Positions 15,377 to 23,159 of a stretch of DNA of 33,930 bases are shown in pieces. Both the position numbers and the translations under genes were made by a program. Under the pieces are notes generated by a model, which was given only the letters and a program-made list of their open reading frames with translations, made no database searches and was not told the origin of the DNA. This DNA comes from UCB2 sp964475735 (GTDB taxonomy: Bacteria > Chloroflexota > Dehalococcoidia > Tepidiformales > Tepidiformaceae): the NCBI GenBank assembly GCA_964475735.1, contig CAYYYI010000011.1, positions 1 to 33,930 of the forward strand, written 5' to 3'. The stretch's first letter is position 1. The number at the start of each line of letters is the position of its first letter.

Positions 15377-16053
15377 CAGTTGCTTTCCGTTGGTGTGAGG
15401 CAGCTATCGAGGAACCGGAGGAGGAGGCCGCACGCCTGACGCGTGGCGGCCAGAACCCCCTCCTCGTCCTCGCAGGCGCCGGTGATCGCTTCCATCTCGG
15501 CGCTCGCGTGAGCGACATCGGCCACAAGATGCACCGAGAAGAACTCAAACTGGCCGGGCTCCAGCCCGAAGTGGTCGTTGAGCGCCTTGATGGTCGTCCA
15601 GGCCACGGCGGGAACCTGGCCCTCAAAGGCAAAGAGCGTGGCGAGCGCCTCCGCGAGCGGCCCTGTTCGGGCAACCGCGCCGTAGTGCTCGATGAGGCGC
15701 CTCGTGGCCGGCCGGAGCCCCGCGCCCGTGACCTCGTTCGCGCGCAACCCCAGGGCCGCGGCGAATTCGACCCACAGGGCGGCGTGGTTGCGGTCGCCGT
15801 GCTCTTCGTCGTAGAGGTTTTCCAGCAGCACCTGCCGTACCTTCTGTGACTCCGAGCGGGCGTGCATGGCGCTCAGGAATCGCGGGAACGCGGCCTCGAA
15901 GTGGTAGAACTGGCGCGCGTACTCGCGCAATTGCGCGCGCCCCAGTTCGCCCCGCCCCAGCGCGACGTAGAAAGGGTGACCAAGCATCGCGTTCTCGTCG
16001 AGCGTCGCCCGCAGGCGGGTTTCGAGGCCGGTGGCCGCGGACGATGGCGTCAT
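15376..16053 (-). CDS. CADD-like di-metal oxygenase, candidate chorismate-independent p-aminobenzoate synthase
   Basis: A 225-residue all-helical protein of the haem-oxygenase-like/TenA-PqqC superfamily, closest in pattern to the chlamydial CADD family. By my recall of the Chlamydia trachomatis protein, all di-metal ligands align: Glu83, His90, Glu144, His175, Asp179 and His182 (in HLVADVAH). Tyr29 in GHPFY matches Tyr27, reported as the sacrificed side chain that becomes p-aminobenzoate. The lysine reported to donate the amino group (152 there) aligns with Thr154 here, but Lys156 lies two residues on. It overlaps trpB2 (ATGA) upstream and the S23-like gene (TGATG) downstream. Known members relieve pABA need in Chlamydia and Nitrosomonas; activity here is inferred. 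Confidence 0.82.
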   Translation of the reverse strand: MTPSSAATGLETRLRATLDENAMLGHPFYVALGRGELGRAQLREYARQFYHFEAAFPRFLSAMHARSESQKVRQVLLENLYDEEHGDRNHAALWVEFAAALGLRANEVTGAGLRPATRRLIEHYGAVARTGPLAEALATLFAFEGQVPAVAWTTIKALNDHFGLEPGQFEFFSVHLVADVAHASAEMEAITGACEDEEGVLAATRQACGLLLRFLDSCLTPTESN

Positions 16054-17408
16054 GGGATCTCCGGTAGCGCCTTCATCGCCTCGCGGACCTTCTCTGCCGG
16101 GTACTCGTCGTCAACAAGCTTCCCGCTGAGGTAGTCATCGTAGGCGGCAAGATCGAGCAGGCCGTGCCCGCTGAGGTTGAAGATGATGACGCGGCTCTTG
16201 CCCTCCTCCTTCGCCGCCACTGCTTCATCAATGGCCGCGCGAATTGCGTGCGAGCTTTCGGGCGCGGGCAGGATGCCTTCGGTGCGGGTGAAGAGCGTTG
16301 CCGCTTCGAAGCAGGCGTTCTGGCGGTAAGCCACGGCCTCGATGTCGCCCGACTCGTACAGATGGCAGAGCAGCGGCGCCATGGCGTGGTAGCGAAGCCC
16401 GCCCGCGTGGATGCCGGGCGGCATGAAGGTGTGGCCCAGCGTCCGCATCTTCATCAGCGGGGTGAGCCCGGCCACGTCGCCGAAGTCGTAGCGGTATTCG
16501 CCCTTGGTCAGGCTCGGGCAGGAAGCGGGCTCGACAGCCACGAAGCGGGTATTCCTCTTGCCCTCAAGCCGCTCCTTCATGAAGGGGAACATGAGGCCCG
16601 CTGCGTTCGAGCCGCCGCCTGCGCAGCCGATGACGACGTCCGGGTAGTCGCCCGCCATCTCCATCTGCTTGATGGCCTCCTGCCCGATGACCGTCTGGTG
16701 GAGCAGGACGTGGTTGAGAACGCTGCCGAGCGAGTACTTCGTGTCCTCGCGCATGGCGGCGTCTTCCACCGCTTCGCTGATGGCGATGCCGAGCGAGCCC
16801 TGGCTGTCGGGGTCAGCTTCGCGGATGGCGCGGCCGGCGTTGGTGTCGGCGCTGGGGCTGGCGACCACCGACGCGCCCCAGACCTGCATGAGCGAGCGCC
16901 GGTAAGGCTTCTGCCCGTAGGAGACGCGCACCATGTAGACCTTGCACTCGATGCCAAACTGGTTGCAGGCATAGGCGAGCGACGAGCCCCACTGGCCAGC
17001 GCCCGTCTCGGTGGCGATGCGCTTCACGCCTTCCTGCTTGTTGTAGTAGGCCTGCGGCACGGCGGTGTTCGGCTTGTGCGACCCGGCCGGCGAAACGCCC
17101 TCGTACTTGTAGTAGATTTTCGCCGGCGTATCGAGCGCCTTTTCCAGCACCGTGGCGCGGATGAGCGGGGAGGGCCGCCACACGCGGTAGATCTCGCGCA
17201 CCTCGTCAGGGATCTCGATGTACCTCTCGGCGCTCACTTCCTGCTTGATGAGCTCCATCGGGAAGAGGGGCGCGAGCGCCTCCGGCCCAATGGGCTCGTG
17301 CGTGGCGGGGTGCAGCGGCGGCGGCGGGGGCGTCTTCAGGTCGGCCGCCACGTTGTACCAGTGCGTCGGGATTTCGGACTCGGGCAGGAAGAACTTCTTG
17401 GTTGCCAT
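16050..17408 (-). CDS. trpB2: Tryptophan synthase beta chain, TrpB2 type
   Basis: First gene after the T-box leader. The 452-residue length and the N-terminal block (THWYNVAADL, then a proline-rich stretch and IPDEVREIYRVWRPSPL) mark the TrpB2 subfamily, about 50 residues longer than TrpB1. The PLP lysine is Lys112 in GSHKPNTAV. Also seen are catalytic Glu134 in ATETGAGQWG, the characteristic RVSYGQKPYRR and GGGSNAAG at 264-271. TrpB2 enzymes make tryptophan from indole and serine, generally without a tight complex with canonical TrpA, and may salvage indole. ATG 17408 has AGGAGAGG about 12 bases upstream. A complete TrpB1 is also present in this operon. Confidence 0.95.
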   Translation of the reverse strand: MATKKFFLPESEIPTHWYNVAADLKTPPPPPLHPATHEPIGPEALAPLFPMELIKQEVSAERYIEIPDEVREIYRVWRPSPLIRATVLEKALDTPAKIYYKYEGVSPAGSHKPNTAVPQAYYNKQEGVKRIATETGAGQWGSSLAYACNQFGIECKVYMVRVSYGQKPYRRSLMQVWGASVVASPSADTNAGRAIREADPDSQGSLGIAISEAVEDAAMREDTKYSLGSVLNHVLLHQTVIGQEAIKQMEMAGDYPDVVIGCAGGGSNAAGLMFPFMKERLEGKRNTRFVAVEPASCPSLTKGEYRYDFGDVAGLTPLMKMRTLGHTFMPPGIHAGGLRYHAMAPLLCHLYESGDIEAVAYRQNACFEAATLFTRTEGILPAPESSHAIRAAIDEAVAAKEEGKSRVIIFNLSGHGLLDLAAYDDYLSGKLVDDEYPAEKVREAMKALPEIP

Positions 17409-17432
17409 AACGGGTTGATTCCTCTCCTGGTT

Positions 17433-17476
17433 CTGAAAATGACAGCACCCCTCGGTCTCAAAGGACGAGGGGTGCT
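17433..17476 (-). terminator. T-box intrinsic terminator hairpin
   Basis: On the minus strand the arms AGCACCCCTCG (17476-17466) and CGAGGGGTGCT (17454-17444) form an 11-bp perfect stem with an 11-base loop. They are followed by a poor U tract (UGUCAUUUUC). The loop CCUUU would otherwise pair with AAAGG just before the T-box sequence to form the antiterminator, so the two structures exclude each other. The weak U tract leaves open some control at translation. Confidence 0.8.
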
Positions 17477-17739
17477 CGCGGTGCCACCTTTGTTCCCGGG
17501 GAGTTCCCCGGACACTCGATGCGGCGACGGCCGCCCGCAGCGTTGGCGCTGGCGGCGATCGCCCGGGCGTTGGTAACGGCGCCCCTTCCGCCGGCAGCTA
17601 ATAGGCAAACCGTTCGCTGCCGGGACTCCCGGGCCCATTCACCAGCCGCGCCGCCACCGGGCTCTCACCTGCCCCGGTTCTCTGGAGGCTCGCCTGACCG
17701 GCTACTCTTCCCGATCCGCGTCGATATGTTCAGTTGTAA
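17437..17739 (-). promoter_or_regulatory. Tryptophan-specific T-box riboswitch leader (UGG specifier)
   Basis: A full T-box leader precedes trpB2. Stem I can be folded from CCGGUC pairing with GGCUGG above, and CGGG with CCCG below, an internal loop whose 5' side is AAGAGUAG and whose 3' side is UGAAUGGG. The loop presents UGG (17637-17635), the Trp codon, in the specifier position. The apical part has the AG-bulge CAGAGA and the distal loop GGUGAGAG. An 8-bp hairpin (17616-17623 with 17591-17598) and a stem III-like hairpin (17496-17511) follow. The T-box bulge UGGC (17486-17483) lies in AAAGGUGGCACCGCG and would pair with GCCA-3' of tRNA-Trp, whose discriminator is usually G. Uncharged tRNA-Trp should turn the operon on. 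Confidence 0.95.
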
Positions 17740-17745
17740 CCGTGA

Positions 17746-17774
17746 AGGTTAGGAGCGGCCCGGCAGGGTGTCAA
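17746..17774 (-). promoter_or_regulatory. Sigma70-type promoter of the trp operon
   Basis: On the minus strand a perfect TTGACA (17774-17769) is followed by a 17-base spacer and TAACCT (17751-17746, the TAnnnT form of the -10). Transcription would start near 17739-17737, directly before the T-box stem I, which supports the call. Confidence 0.8.
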
Positions 17775-17883
17775 GCAGAAACGCACGCGTGTGTCGCTGC
17801 CGAGAGAAAACGACCGGGTGAATATGGGCCGGCGGCAAGTGCGGACGAAGTGGCATGCGCCGCAGGGAGTAGGATTTGCCCTG

Positions 17884-18414
17884 ATGGCCAGAGTCCCGAG
17901 CGCTACGCCCCTAGAAGTTGTGAGAGCCTATTTCCGGGCTCACAACAGCCACGACGTCAACGGCGCCCTGGCGCTCTTGAGCCACAGGATTGTCTTCGAG
18001 GCGGTAGGGACCTGGACCAGGAAAGGGGTGGCGCTCGCACGCGAGCTTGAAGAGTGGGACGCGTCGCTGGGCAGCACCCTGGAGCCTTACGGAATGGTTG
18101 CTGACGGTGAAGTGGTGACATGCCAGGTGCGGGAGCAAAACGAGTGGTTTGCGCTCACCCGGGCCGGTGAAGTGACCTGGGCACGCTGCGAGTTCCGGGT
18201 GAGTCAAGGAAGGATAATGTCCATCACGAGCGAGCTGGAGGAGGAGAGCCAGGCGAGAATTGACCAGGCGCTCCAGGCGGTGCTCGCGTGGGCGGGGGAC
18301 AACAGGGCGACGGAACTCAGCAGGTTGATCCCGGGCGGCAGGTTCCACTACAACGCCGAGGCTGCGACCTGCTGGATTGCGCTGCTGCAGGAATGGCGGG
18401 CGACGCTTTCGTGA
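17884..18414 (+). CDS. NTF2/SnoaL-like fold protein
   Basis: A 176-residue soluble protein. The start TPLEVVRAYFRAHNSHDVNGALALLS (residues about 7-32; split here as TPLEVVRAYFRAHNSHDV followed by NGALALLS) is the helical opening of the NTF2-like cone fold. Beta strands follow (RIVFEAVGTW, then GEVVTCQVREQNEWFAL, CEFRVSQGRIMSI). A C-terminal extension of about 50 residues is helical. I place the start at ATG 17884, with AGGA 9 bases and GGGAG about 14 bases upstream. An in-frame GTG at 17791 would add 31 residues but overlaps the region of the divergent trp promoter. SnoaL-like proteins bind or transform small hydrophobic molecules; the ligand is unknown. Confidence 0.72.
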   Translation: MARVPSATPLEVVRAYFRAHNSHDVNGALALLSHRIVFEAVGTWTRKGVALARELEEWDASLGSTLEPYGMVADGEVVTCQVREQNEWFALTRAGEVTWARCEFRVSQGRIMSITSELEEESQARIDQALQAVLAWAGDNRATELSRLIPGGRFHYNAEAATCWIALLQEWRATLS

Positions 18415-18529
18415 TGTCGGCCGGCGGCTGTGAGTTGCGCGTGGCCGGGAGGGAGCGAACCGCTACAATGCGCCAGATCCTCATCAACCGAAAACACGCG
18501 ATGAAGAGTAAGTTCGTGGTGTTGCCCCG

Positions 18530-20308
18530 GTGAACGGAGAGACGGCCGACCAGGCCGTGGTCTATGCGGTCCTGGTAGTGGCGGTTGCGTTGTTCGCGCG
18601 CGGCCCCTGGCGGTACGACATCGTCGCGCTGCTGGCGCTGCTGGCGGTGACGCTCACCGGGGTCGTCCCGGCGCTGGAAGCATTCTCGGGGTTCGGCCAC
18701 CCGGCGGTGATAACGGTAGCCGCCGTGCTGGTAATCAGCCGCGGGCTGCAGATAGCTGGTGTGGTTGACCTGCTCACACGATTCCTGGGGAGAGCGGGGA
18801 ACGGGCCGGCAGCTACCGTATTGATGCTCACGGCTATGGTGGCAGTGCTCTCGGCGTTCATGAACAACGTGGGCGCCCTCGCCCTGATGATGCCTGTGGC
18901 CATCCGCAAGGCGAGGGAGGGGAACTACCCTCCCGCCTTGCTGCTCATGCCACTGGCCTTTGGGTCGCTCCTGGGGGGCATGACCACGCTCATCGGAACG
19001 CCGCCGAATATCGTCATTGCCGGGTATCGCGAAGCGCAGACGGGCTCGGCATTCAGCATGTTTGACTACACTCCCGTGGGTTTGCTTGTCGCAATAGCGG
19101 GAGTCGGTTTCATCGCGCTGGTGGGCTGGCGGCTGGTTCCGCGGCGAAGCGGGAGCGGCGGTGGGGCCGGGCTTTTTGAGATAGAGCGGTACCTTGCCGA
19201 AGTGCGGGTCCCGCCCGGGAGCCGCGCGGATGGGCTGCTGATTCGCGACCTGGAGGATTTCCGCGAGGCTGGCATCTTGATTGCGACCATCGTCAGGGAC
19301 GGCCACCGCCTGGCTGTTCCTTCGGCCTTCGACACCATTCGCGGGGGGGACGTGCTAAGCGTGGAGGCAGAGCCCGCTGCGCTGCGGAGCGTGGTGGAGC
19401 GCTTCGGCCTGGAATACACGGGGACGCCGGGCGAGGGCGGCGCGTCTGCCAGCGACCTGAGCATGATGGAGGCAGTTGTGCTGCCGTCGTCGCCCCTTGC
19501 CGGGCGAACGGCGCGCGAGGTGTTCCTGCGCACGAAATACGGCGTCAACCTGCTCGCTGTGGCACGTTCGCACGGGCCTCCCGGGAAGGACTTGAGCGAC
19601 CTCAGGCTCACGGCGGGGGATGTTGTTCTTCTGCAGGGCGACCCCTCCCAGTGGCCGGCTACGTTGCGCGTGCTGGTGTGCGCGCCAGTGCAGACGGGGC
19701 CGGCGGAGATACAGAACCCGAACCGGCTGGTGGCGGCGGGCCTTATCTTTGTGGTTGCGATCGTAGCCACTGGACTTGGCCTCGTGGCGGCGCAGGTCGC
19801 ACTTGGGGGAGCGGCGGTGGCGATGGTGGTGGTTGGGGTGATGCGCATCGACGACGCCTACCAGGCTATTGATTGGCCCGTGATCGTGCTTTTGGGGGCG
19901 ATGATCCCGGTGGGGGGTGCCTTTGAGGCGAGCGGGAACGCCAACGATGTTGCGCGCGCGATCGTGTGGCTTTCGGGCAGCATGCCCGATGAGGCTTCGC
20001 TCGTGTTGTTGCTGGCGGCGACGATGCTGCTTTCAGACCTGTTGAACAATGCGGCGACGGCGGTTCTGATGGCTCCGATTGGCCTGAGGCTTGCGGAGAA
20101 CATGTCGGCATCGCCCGATACCATGTTGATGGCGGTAGCGATTGGAGCTTCGTGCGCATTCCTTACGCCCATAGGGCACCAGTCGAACACGCTGGTGATG
20201 GGCCCCGGGGGCTACGAGTTCGGCGACTACTGGCGCCTTGGTCTGCCACTCGAGTTGGTGGTGCTGGTGGTGTCGATCCCGGCCCTGCTCATCATCTGGC
20301 CGCTGTGA
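18530..20308 (+). CDS. SLC13/DASS-like permease with two central RCK_C (TrkA-C) domains
   Basis: A 592-residue membrane transporter. The N-terminal half (1-204) has about six membrane segments and the SLC13 signature GTPPNIVIAGY at 156-166. Two cytoplasmic TrkA-C domains follow, at about 218-292 and 308-378. The second half (about 390-592) repeats the membrane bundle, with the mirrored NAATAVLMAP and PIGHQSNTLVMGPGG motifs. This architecture (YfbS/SAC1-like) is linked to transport of sulfate or other anions with sodium. The substrate cannot be fixed. The start GTG 18530 has no obvious ribosome site. It overlaps the stop of a ten-codon frame that begins at ATG 18501, so translation may be coupled to it. 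It converges on the stress protein gene. Confidence 0.9.
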   Translation: MNGETADQAVVYAVLVVAVALFARGPWRYDIVALLALLAVTLTGVVPALEAFSGFGHPAVITVAAVLVISRGLQIAGVVDLLTRFLGRAGNGPAATVLMLTAMVAVLSAFMNNVGALALMMPVAIRKAREGNYPPALLLMPLAFGSLLGGMTTLIGTPPNIVIAGYREAQTGSAFSMFDYTPVGLLVAIAGVGFIALVGWRLVPRRSGSGGGAGLFEIERYLAEVRVPPGSRADGLLIRDLEDFREAGILIATIVRDGHRLAVPSAFDTIRGGDVLSVEAEPAALRSVVERFGLEYTGTPGEGGASASDLSMMEAVVLPSSPLAGRTAREVFLRTKYGVNLLAVARSHGPPGKDLSDLRLTAGDVVLLQGDPSQWPATLRVLVCAPVQTGPAEIQNPNRLVAAGLIFVVAIVATGLGLVAAQVALGGAAVAMVVVGVMRIDDAYQAIDWPVIVLLGAMIPVGGAFEASGNANDVARAIVWLSGSMPDEASLVLLLAATMLLSDLLNNAATAVLMAPIGLRLAENMSASPDTMLMAVAIGASCAFLTPIGHQSNTLVMGPGGYEFGDYWRLGLPLELVVLVVSIPALLIIWPL

Positions 20309-20314
20309 AGGTGG

Positions 20315-21181
20315 TCAATCTGTCTCCGGTGGAACGATGAGTACGGGGAGCGTAGTCGAGCGGATCACTTTGTCGGTTACGCTGCCCAGGATGAAGCGGC
20401 GGGTTGCGCCCTTGCCGTGCGTGGAGATGACGATGAGGTCGGCGCCGACGGCCTCGGCGGTGGCGCCGATGGCTTCATCGGGCGCGCCTTCGGCGGTGAC
20501 GGGTTCTTCGCCGGCAATAACGACCTGTTCCAGGTAGAGTTCGGCTTCCTTCTTTAGTTCGGGGACGAGCGCCTCGGGGCTGTAATAGAGAAAGTCTTCG
20601 GCGGTGACCCTGGGTGGCGCGGAGTACGCTCTGAGGACGGACAGGTGGGCTCCAATGCGCCCTGCCAACTCGCGTGCAAGGGCTAGCCCGCGCTCCGAGT
20701 GCTCGGAGCCATCAAGGCCGACGAGAATGGTGCGAAGCCGCGCTGTGGACCTGGGCCGCCGAACGCCGGGCACCAGGAGCACCGGCCGGATGGCGCCGCG
20801 CACCACCCGGTCAGCCACCGACCCCAGAATCCCCGCGCGGAAGCCCCCGCGGCCGTGGCTGGCCAATGCGATCAGCGCTGCCTCTGCGGCGCACTCGAGG
20901 ATCACATCAGCGGGGATGCCATACGTGACTCGTGACGTTACGCTCGACTTGTCGAGCCCGTAGCGGTCCACCAACTTCTCCACGTACTCGGAAAACACAT
21001 GGGCAATGTGGGCCTCTTCCTGGGGCTCGGGGCGCCGGGCCTGGGGAATTACGTGGAGGCACTGGATGGCGCGGCCGAAGGCCTGGGACGCGAGCCGGGC
21101 CACCGGGAGCGCGTTCTCGGCATTGGATGAGCCGTCGAGGGGAACAAGGATGGGCTCGCCGGGCGTCGCGTCAGCCGTCAT
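20315..21181 (-). CDS. Tandem universal stress protein
   Basis: Two Usp domains in 288 residues, about 8-140 and 147-285. Each has the opening strand with a PLDGS/GLDGS segment. Each has the ATP-binding G-2x-G-9x-G-S pattern: SHGRGGFRAGILGSVADR in the first, THGKGATRRFILGSVTDK in the second. So both probably bind nucleotide. UspA-type proteins accompany stress survival, and tandem forms are common in Actinobacteria and Chloroflexi. It ends 6 bases from the stop of the permease gene on the other strand and has its own upstream extended -10 promoter. Confidence 0.93.
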   Translation of the reverse strand: MTADATPGEPILVPLDGSSNAENALPVARLASQAFGRAIQCLHVIPQARRPEPQEEAHIAHVFSEYVEKLVDRYGLDKSSVTSRVTYGIPADVILECAAEAALIALASHGRGGFRAGILGSVADRVVRGAIRPVLLVPGVRRPRSTARLRTILVGLDGSEHSERGLALARELAGRIGAHLSVLRAYSAPPRVTAEDFLYYSPEALVPELKKEAELYLEQVVIAGEEPVTAEGAPDEAIGATAEAVGADLIVISTHGKGATRRFILGSVTDKVIRSTTLPVLIVPPETD

Positions 21182-21247
21182 CGGGTCCTTTCCGGGGCGG
21201 CCATGGCGGGCGTCGCCGGGGCGCTGCCGCTCGCCGCTGGATGCGAC

Positions 21248-21256
21248 ATTCTAGCA
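21248..21256 (-). promoter_or_regulatory. Extended -10 promoter for the universal stress protein
   Basis: The minus strand reads TGCTAGAAT (21256-21248), an extended -10 (TGn plus TAGAAT), about 67 bases before the usp ATG. No good -35 is present, as is allowed for extended -10 promoters. Confidence 0.5.
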
Positions 21257-21313
21257 TCGCAGTGCCCCGGGCGCCCCGGCGCAGAGCTCCCGGCCCGCCG
21301 CGTCGGAGCTCGC

Positions 21314-21342
21314 TTGACGCGCCCCCGGGCCGGAACCACAAT
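21314..21342 (+). promoter_or_regulatory. Probable sigma70-type promoter for the DUF35-thiolase pair
   Basis: TTGACG (21314-21319), a 17-base spacer and CACAAT (21337-21342) sit about 90 bases before the DUF35 start, back to back with the usp promoter in a 253-base divergent spacer. Confidence 0.5.
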
Positions 21343-21434
21343 GACTGCGCATTGGCCCGGGAGCGGGGCTGGCGTCGTGTGCCGATCGCCGGCGCCCGTG
21401 GAACGACCCCCAATTAACGGAAGGAGGAACTGGA

Positions 21435-21863
21435 TTGGCTGAGAAAGCCGCAACCGCGCCCGAAACGCGGCCCCTCGTCCCCTACCTCACCCTTGGTGAG
21501 ACGCGCGAGCAGGACTACCTGAATGGCAGCCGCTGCAAGAACTGCAACACTCTCTACGTAGGCCCGCGCCTTTTCTGCGGGAAGTGCAGCACCCAGGGCC
21601 CGTTCGAAAGCGTGCGCCTTGCCGGCGAAGGCGAAGTGCACGTCTTCACAATCATTCACCAGGCCACACCGTACGTTCAGGCGCCCTACATCGCTGCCAT
21701 TGTCGACCTCAAGGGCGGCGGCTCTGTCAACACCAACATCGTGGGCATTGATCCCCTTCCCGAGAACGTGAAGTTCGGCATGAAGGTGAAGATGTTCACG
21801 GAGAAGGTCTCCGAAGACCGCGAGGGCAACTCGTACGTTGCCTATCGCTTCAAGCCTGTCTAG
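21435..21863 (+). CDS. DUF35 OB-fold protein with zinc ribbon (thiolase partner)
   Basis: A 142-residue protein. An N-terminal helix precedes a rubredoxin-like zinc ribbon with Cys34, Cys37, Cys48 and Cys51. An OB-fold domain follows (about 55-140), with GEVHVFTIIHQATP and a C-terminal YVAYRFKP strand. In this family (e.g. steroid ChsH2-type and archaeal HMG-CoA pathway proteins) the protein binds a SCP-x/thiolase partner and CoA substrate. The next gene here is exactly such a thiolase. The start is TTG 21435, chosen because AAGGAGG lies 7 bases upstream and the next in-frame starts are too late. Confidence 0.9.
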   Translation: MAEKAATAPETRPLVPYLTLGETREQDYLNGSRCKNCNTLYVGPRLFCGKCSTQGPFESVRLAGEGEVHVFTIIHQATPYVQAPYIAAIVDLKGGGSVNTNIVGIDPLPENVKFGMKVKMFTEKVSEDREGNSYVAYRFKPV

Positions 21864-21893
21864 GCCCGCTCGCCTTTTCGGCAAGGAGGAACC

Positions 21894-23090
21894 ATGCGAG
21901 AAGTAGCTATCATCGGCGTTTCCATGATCAAGTTCGGCCGGTATCCCGACCGTGACTTCTCCCAGCTCGCCGCACAGGCGGGCCTCGATGCGCTGAAGGA
22001 CGCCGGCGCCCAGATGAAGGACATCGAGGCGCTCTACAGCGGCAATCTCTACACGACCAGCGGTTCCGGCCAGCGCATCCTGCAGCAAATGGGCCAGACC
22101 GGCATCCCGGTCGTCAACGTCGCCAATGCCTGCGCCACTGGCTCCACGGCCCTTCGCGAAGCCTTCTTCGCCGTCGGCTCCGGCGCGTTTGATATGGTCA
22201 TGGCGGTCGGCAGCGAGCAGATGGGCAAGCAGGGCCTTCTTGGCTCCCGTGGAGATCCCGCCACCAGCCTTGAGGGCCGCGTCGGCTCCTACATGATGCC
22301 CGCCGTCTTCGGCATGGCCGGCATGGAGCATGCGCGCGAGCACGGCACCCAGATGGAGCACTTCGCCCTTGCCAGCGTGAAGAATCACTGGCACAGCACC
22401 ATGAATCCCCTGGCGCAGTACCAGAAGGAATCGCCGCTCGACGAAGTGATGAACGCGCGCATGATTGCGTATCCCAATACGCTGCTCATGTGCTGCCCCA
22501 CCGGCGACGGCGCCGCGGCAGCCGTGGTCTGCTCCATGGAAAAGGCCCGCCAGTTCACCACCCAGCCCATCAAGCTGGCTGCTTCGGTCCTCACGAGCGA
22601 TCCCTTCTCGGACCGCGACCTCACGCTGCCCGACATCAACACCCTCACCCGCAATGCGGCGAAGATCGCCTACGAGCAGGCCGGGATCGGCCCGGAAGAC
22701 CTGAGCCAGGTCGAGCTCCACGATTGCTTTGCCACCGCAGAGCTTCTCCACTATGAAAACCTCGGTCTCTGCGGCGAGGGCGAAGCCGGCAAGCACGTTG
22801 CCAGCGGCGCACCGTGGATCGGCAACAAGATCCCAACCAAGTACGAGGAGGACGTGGCGCCCTACGCCGACAAGACGTACAAGCCGAAGACGAAGACGGT
22901 CGTCAACGCCAGCGGCGGGCTGCTCTCCAAGGGCCACCCGCTGGGCGCGACCGGCGTCGCCAACGTCGCCGAGATCGTCTGGCATCTGCGAGGCCAGGCG
23001 GGCGCGCGCCAGGTCGAAGGCTCCAAGGTGGGCCTTGCCCACGTAATCGGCCTCTGCTCCGCCTGCACCATCAACATCCTTACGAAGTAG
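21894..23090 (+). CDS. Thiolase-superfamily protein (SCP-x / acetyl-CoA acetyltransferase-like)
   Basis: A 398-residue thiolase-fold enzyme. The nucleophile is Cys80 in NVANACATGSTA. The second block HDCFATAELL and the third GGLLSKGHPLGATG place the catalytic histidines, and a final GLCSACTINIL supplies a possible second cysteine. The pattern is that of the SCP-x/lipid-transfer branch that works with DUF35 proteins, not the classic FadA/PhaA type. Likely reactions are acyl-CoA thiolysis, condensation or retro-aldol cleavage. The 30-base gap from the DUF35 gene holds a strong AAGGAGG. A clear terminator follows, so the two genes form a closed unit. Confidence 0.92.
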   Translation: MREVAIIGVSMIKFGRYPDRDFSQLAAQAGLDALKDAGAQMKDIEALYSGNLYTTSGSGQRILQQMGQTGIPVVNVANACATGSTALREAFFAVGSGAFDMVMAVGSEQMGKQGLLGSRGDPATSLEGRVGSYMMPAVFGMAGMEHAREHGTQMEHFALASVKNHWHSTMNPLAQYQKESPLDEVMNARMIAYPNTLLMCCPTGDGAAAAVVCSMEKARQFTTQPIKLAASVLTSDPFSDRDLTLPDINTLTRNAAKIAYEQAGIGPEDLSQVELHDCFATAELLHYENLGLCGEGEAGKHVASGAPWIGNKIPTKYEEDVAPYADKTYKPKTKTVVNASGGLLSKGHPLGATGVANVAEIVWHLRGQAGARQVEGSKVGLAHVIGLCSACTINILTK

Positions 23091-23112
23091 GACAAAGAGC
23101 CGGGACTCCGGA

Positions 23113-23142
23113 GGGGCGGCCCAGAACGGGCCGCCCCTTTTT
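23113..23142 (+). terminator. Intrinsic terminator after the thiolase gene
   Basis: GGGGCGGCCC (23113-23122), loop AGAAC, GGGCCGCCCC (23128-23137), then TTTTT (23138-23142). A perfect 10-bp GC stem with a U tract, 22 bases after the thiolase stop. Confidence 0.93.
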
Positions 23143-23159
23143 CGTCTACGCTTCCAACG

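Noticed and set aside
17591..17623. The 8-bp inverted repeat considered as an operator or terminator
   Set aside because: It lies inside the T-box leader between stem I and the antiterminator, so it is best read as a leader hairpin.
21414..23042. A 542-codon minus-strand frame opposite DUF35 and the thiolase
   Set aside because: The plus-strand genes have strong ribosome sites, catalytic motifs and a terminator; the antisense frame has none.
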